Made by a program: the position numbers and the translations under genes. The notes beneath the pieces were generated by a model that did no database searches, was not told the origin of the DNA, and saw nothing but the letters and a program-made list of their open reading frames with translations. From NCBI GenBank assembly GCA_006176705.1, contig QRFJ01000487.1, positions 920,076 through 984,075 on the forward strand: 64,000 bases of DNA, read 5' to 3'. Shown piece by piece: positions 60,625-64,000 of the stretch; within the stretch, counting starts at the first letter, position 1, and each line of letters starts with the position of its first letter. This DNA comes from Cocos nucifera (Eukaryota > Streptophyta > Magnoliopsida > Arecales > Arecaceae).

Positions 60625-61990
60625 TTGCCCAAAATCCATTTTTCCCTCTTTCCGGTGGTCTTCCCTCCCCTTCCTCCCCCCAACCAGTGCTTGTGGCTGC
60701 ATGCCTATACTTGTGCTGCCCCCCTCCTTGCTTGTCGTTGGATCTTCGAGGAGGTGGCCACATGTAGGCTCCAGAATGAATTGTATAGCCTTAGGCAATC
60801 CATTATAGAGCTCTCCAATTCTGAGTCACTATCGGACTATAAGTCTTACACAGATCATTAGATATAGGCGGACATATAGGAGGCTCTCTATGACCAATGG
60901 AGCACTGAAGAGTACTCTGATAGGTGGTAGAGGGCATGGTAGAATCGGACCGCCTAGCAGCATCCGATCAAGCACACTAGTGGCTCTATTGGTATACATG
61001 TTATAGCTAAAAGATTGGTAAAAATTCTACACTTAAATTTATTTTATATTAAATTGATCATATGTATATTTTAATTTAATTAATTTTATTATTTATTTAT
61101 TATAGACATGGCAGCTGGATCGTGCATTAGGATAGCTGTAGGTATGGGAGGGCCATACACTAATTTAGGAGGACTGGTGATTATTTGATCCTAGATCTCA
61201 ACATATCATGATAATAACTTAAAATATTATTTATTAAGTTTTTATATATACTGATATATTGACTAATGAATTTCAAAACTATATAGGTGAATTATACAGA
61301 GTATCTCATATCGTGGCACAGCAAGGACCCATCTCTCGGCCCCTTTTTGATCTTAAGGGATGGCTCAGGCTATTGGAGGGGTGAGTAGGAGCCAAGTCAT
61401 AGGATTCGGCCATAGCTTTGACCCTTCAGTAGCTTGATACTCTTCAATGTCCTCCTCTTAGGCTTTGATAATCTAGACATGAGGTGATGCATATGTAGAA
61501 GAGGTCACGCAAAGACTTTGGAGCCAGCAACTTCAAAGCTTTCGAGATGCTATCTACAAATACAGTCATTAAAATTCTATGGAACTTGCATCTTCATGAT
61601 AAGCTAGGCTCATTGTCATAGCCATCACAGCATGTCAGTCTAATAATATTTTTTTACTTATTTTTAATTTTTATATTTAAAAGCTTCATATATTTAGATT
61701 GAAGTTCGAAAAGAAGATCTAGGAGATAAAAATTTAATCTAATCATTCAATCGATGGATTGAGAGTGTCCATAGCTCAGTATCATCAAATGGAATATATA
61801 GAAATAATCTGTTTGAGAATCGGAGTAGTATATCAAAATATACACCTCCATATCGACATAAATACATTCGTATCAAAACTTATTATTAATGTTTTATTTT
61901 TCTTCATTACAGAATACTGGGATATCCGGCTCTCATCCATCAGGTGCTAGAGAGGACGTATAGGAGTAGGACGTGGATGAGGAGGATGAC
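60625..61990 (+). pseudogene. CACTA-5 Ptta/En/Spm-type gene remnant
   Basis: The frame 60625-60861 (WIFEEVATCRLQNELYSLRQ) continues after a stop with EALYDQWSTEEYSDRW and NRTA-stop-QHPIKHTSGSIGIH (about 60960), the shape of the PF03004 core (compare NWARQTVSHYGAS in CACTA-1). A next exon near 61108-61200 ends in LFDPRSQHIM, another family motif. 61280-61990 has only uncertain pieces. At least six stops. Assignment is moderate. Confidence 0.55.
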
Positions 61991-62001
61991 GAGGAGGATC
62001 T

Positions 62002-62007
<6 letters not shown>

Positions 62008-62057
<50 letters not shown>
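62008..62057. repeat. Microsatellite (TA)n followed by (TG)n
   Basis: About 14 TA units run directly into about 11 TG units, inside CACTA-5. Confidence 0.97.
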
Positions 62058-62531
62058 AATTTTGATACTTGTAAAGTAGTATACATTTATAAAATTATAT
62101 AATTTATATTTTAATATAATATAATAAATTTTATATTTATGATTATAGTAAATAATTATTATTTTATTTATAATAGATTTTAAAAAATATAATTACTTGT
62201 TATTGTGATTCAAATAGATTTTAAAAAATTAAATTATAAAATTTAAAAAGAATAAAATACTATTAGCGATAGCATTAGCGATGACATTATACATTAGTAA
62301 AGACTATTACTGATGAATTAGCATCGATACTGGCATTGCTAATAGTTTTAATTATGAAAAAAGTTAAAATAAAAAAATATTAGAGACAACATTATTATCT
62401 CTAATGCCATCGCTAATTATGCTATTAGCGACAGGATTCTCGACATCACTAATAATGGTAATTAGTGATGACCTTATTTTTGATGAACTTTTAGCGATGG
62501 AGATTTGCTAATAACCTATTTTCTTGTAATA

Positions 62532-63180
62532 TTTTTCTATAATCAATGCCTCTGACTGTGTAGTCACACCCTATTTTCTTTTTCTGATTTTTTCATTAAG
62601 CATATTATCCTTTACTATTCCCAATGTCACCATATCATTGAGAGCTGAGTTATTGAGTGATATAACTAGAGCTTTCCCACTGCCAGACAAACAACTAAGT
62701 AATAACAATACTTGCAACTCATCATTTAGCATTTCATTTTTATGATAGCCGATTGATTTCTAGCATCCTCAATGCTCGGCGGGAGAATTAAACTTTTCTT
62801 CCTTATACTTCATATTCACAAGCTTTCTAATCATGAATGCTTTTGTTCCATTTGTGGTCTTTTATTTATAGAAAGCTTCTCCAGTTTCTTCTATTAAACT
62901 TATGGGACATTAATCTTTATGCAAATGATGAAAAATACTATCATCTTATTCTATACCTGTTAATCCAACTGTTTTCTATTTATAATTTTTTGCTTTCTTG
63001 TTGGAGTTTTTCGATTTTGGTTTGGCATTATCTCCTTCAATGGGATATATACATCTTTACAGAATAATAAATCTTCTATTCAAGACTTCCAAATTGAATA
63101 ATTAGAAGATATAAGTTTAATCATACTTCCATCTATATATTCTTTCATTTAATCAATATAAAAAAATTCAATCAGTAACA
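62532..63180 (-). pseudogene. Copia-B gag (UBN2 type) remnant
   Basis: On the minus strand NKAFMIRKLVNMKYKEEKF (about 62830), then LNDELQVLLLLSCLSGSGKA (about 62730) and NNSALNDMVTLGIVKDNMLN (about 62650) follow the copia gag pattern. A stop and CACTA-5 cut it at 62531; the zinc-knuckle half is at 60150-60300. The amino-terminal third (63180-62850) is hard to read. Particle-coat protein, non-functional here. Confidence 0.78.
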
Positions 63181-63183
63181 ATC

Positions 63184-63199
63184 TTGCTCTAATACCACT
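63184..63199 (-). other. Copia-B primer-binding site
   Basis: The minus strand reads AGTGGTATTAGAGCAA directly after the 5' LTR. The core TGGTATTAGAGC differs at one base from the initiator tRNA-Met site. Confidence 0.85.
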
Positions 63200-63200
63200 T

Positions 63201-63852
63201 TGTTGAGAAAAACTGTAATCACAAATAATGAAGCTATAAACTTGTTTTTCCTCTTTGTGTAATAAATGGGATATTGCAAAGCAACAATAATCTCTACGAT
63301 CTATTTAAGAATTAATAAGCAAAAATAATCAAACAATCCATAAAAAATTGCACCATAATTTTGATATGAATCTTTCATTATTTAGAATAATAGGATTACT
63401 ACAAATCTTCTCTAAATCAACTCGAGGTTATATAAATATATATCATCAAAATAAATCTTGGTTTTTATAATAAAAACAATCATCACCAATAAAGTAGATC
63501 TCAATAATAAATTTGGATAGATCTTATGATACTTGAAATAATTAATGAAGAAGACTTTTGAAAGATCAAAATTATTTGATTTGTAGCTCTCGATGATAGA
63601 AATGATATACTAAAACTTCATCAATCATTTAATAAAAAAATATTTTTTTTATTATCTTTTTCTTTTTTTTTTTCTTGCGCCGTAGCCTCTGCTACCACTG
63701 GTTTCCGCAAGGCATATCCCAAAAGAAAGGATTCTGGGGATTACGTGAAGATCAAGGATCCTAGGGATTACGTGAAGATCAAGCAATATGTGGCTTCCTT
63801 TTCATTTCGATTTTGAGAGGGCATGGATCTCACACGAAGGACCACTCCAACA
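63201..63852 (-). repeat. Copia-B 5' LTR
   Basis: 652 bp, starting TGTTGAGAAAAACTG and ending ACTCCAACA. A 30-bp piece with gattacgtgaagatcaa is duplicated in tandem at 63735-63785, while the other LTR has it once. Confidence 0.88.
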
Positions 63853-64000
63853 TATGATAATAAAAATGTTTGAAGATCAAGACATCAAGACCCATGCTAC
63901 GATCTTTCATCATATTTTCTTTTTATCTATACTAATTGGTCTGCACTTGAACATACCAGGGTACCTGGCGCAATCCATTCCAAGGCAACAAAAATGAGTA
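63853..64000. other. Flank after copia-B
   Basis: About 150 bases with no recognisable feature; an open frame reaching the window edge is short and domain-free. Confidence 0.4.

Larger units (their letters stand above)
60316..62531 (+). mobile_element. CACTA-5: CACTA-like element with a second-gene remnant
   Basis: Left end CACTATAAAAAATTAGG at 60316 after tct; right end attttcttgtaata near 62531 before ttt, so the last bases and one triplet position have drifted. Subterminal words (tagcgatggc, gccatcgctaat) resemble CACTA-4. The interior carries a plus-strand gene remnant and a (TA)n(TG)n tract. Copia-B gag resumes at 62532, which supports the edges. I see no tnp2 gene. Confidence 0.75.
53912..63852 (-). 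mobile_element. Copia-B: Ty1/copia retrotransposon, minus strand, with two CACTA-like insertions
   Basis: LTRs 53912-54583 and 63201-63852 start TGTTG(G/A)G and end CAACA. The primer-binding site at 63184-63199 (minus strand TGGTATTAGAGC) sets the orientation. Going down in coordinates: gag, zinc-knuckle remnant, protease, pre-integrase, integrase, RT and RNase H, in copia order. CACTA-5 splits gag from the zinc-knuckle region and CACTA-4 splits protease from integrase. Without these it is about 5.3 kb. All frames are broken. I see no clean target duplication (cattg against tatga). Confidence 0.9.

Overview
This is plant nuclear DNA made almost entirely of nested transposable elements. I found no intact host gene, tRNA, rRNA, operon or CRISPR. 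The DNA is AT-rich. It carries plant-type LTR retrotransposons primed by initiator tRNA-Met and CACTA (En/Spm) DNA transposons with the plant two-gene layout (tnp2 plus Ptta/En/Spm transposase). A large-genome monocot such as a palm is plausible, but that is inference; the sequence alone does not fix the species.

Layout. 1-268 is flank. CACTA-1 spans 269-24516 (TSD acc) and is split by copia-A (5652-16320, TSD attag, 2.5-kb LTRs) and by a short gag-bearing LTR element, TRGAG-1 (19448-22838, minus strand). After a 90-bp spacer comes CACTA-2 (24607-41643, TSD tct, genes on the minus strand). Its transposase gene is split by CACTA-3 (29827-35305, TSD cat). From 41644 to 49992 lies a gypsy element, probably Athila-like: a decayed gag, no visible pol, a polypurine tract, and a 3' LTR (44683-49992, ends TGATAAC/GTTATCA) that contains TRGAG-2 (45154-48628). 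49993-53911 is noncoding repetitive DNA with a probable gypsy LTR fragment and two degenerate tandem arrays. 53912-63852 is copia-B (minus strand, about 0.67-kb LTRs), invaded by two small CACTA-like elements (57208-59659 and 60316-62531).

Order of events. Nesting and target duplications put the gypsy and copia-B under their insertions, CACTA-1 before copia-A and TRGAG-1, and CACTA-2 before CACTA-3. Every coding region is decayed. Many stops look like CGA, CAA/CAG or TGG codons changed by C-to-T or G-to-A transitions, as expected of long-methylated repeats.

Most unusual. (1) CACTA-1, -2 and -3 have different ends and different subterminal repeats, yet each carries a homologous near-1-kb inverted repeat (hairpin module) at the same place, inside the subterminal array on the 5' side of the genes. 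(2) The tnp2 genes of CACTA-1 and CACTA-2 share three in-frame stop codons at homologous positions, two of them exactly 29 codons apart in both. (3) A GC-skewed block lies between the ends and the genes in several of the elements. Together these suggest modular exchange among CACTA families, or a common defective progenitor.
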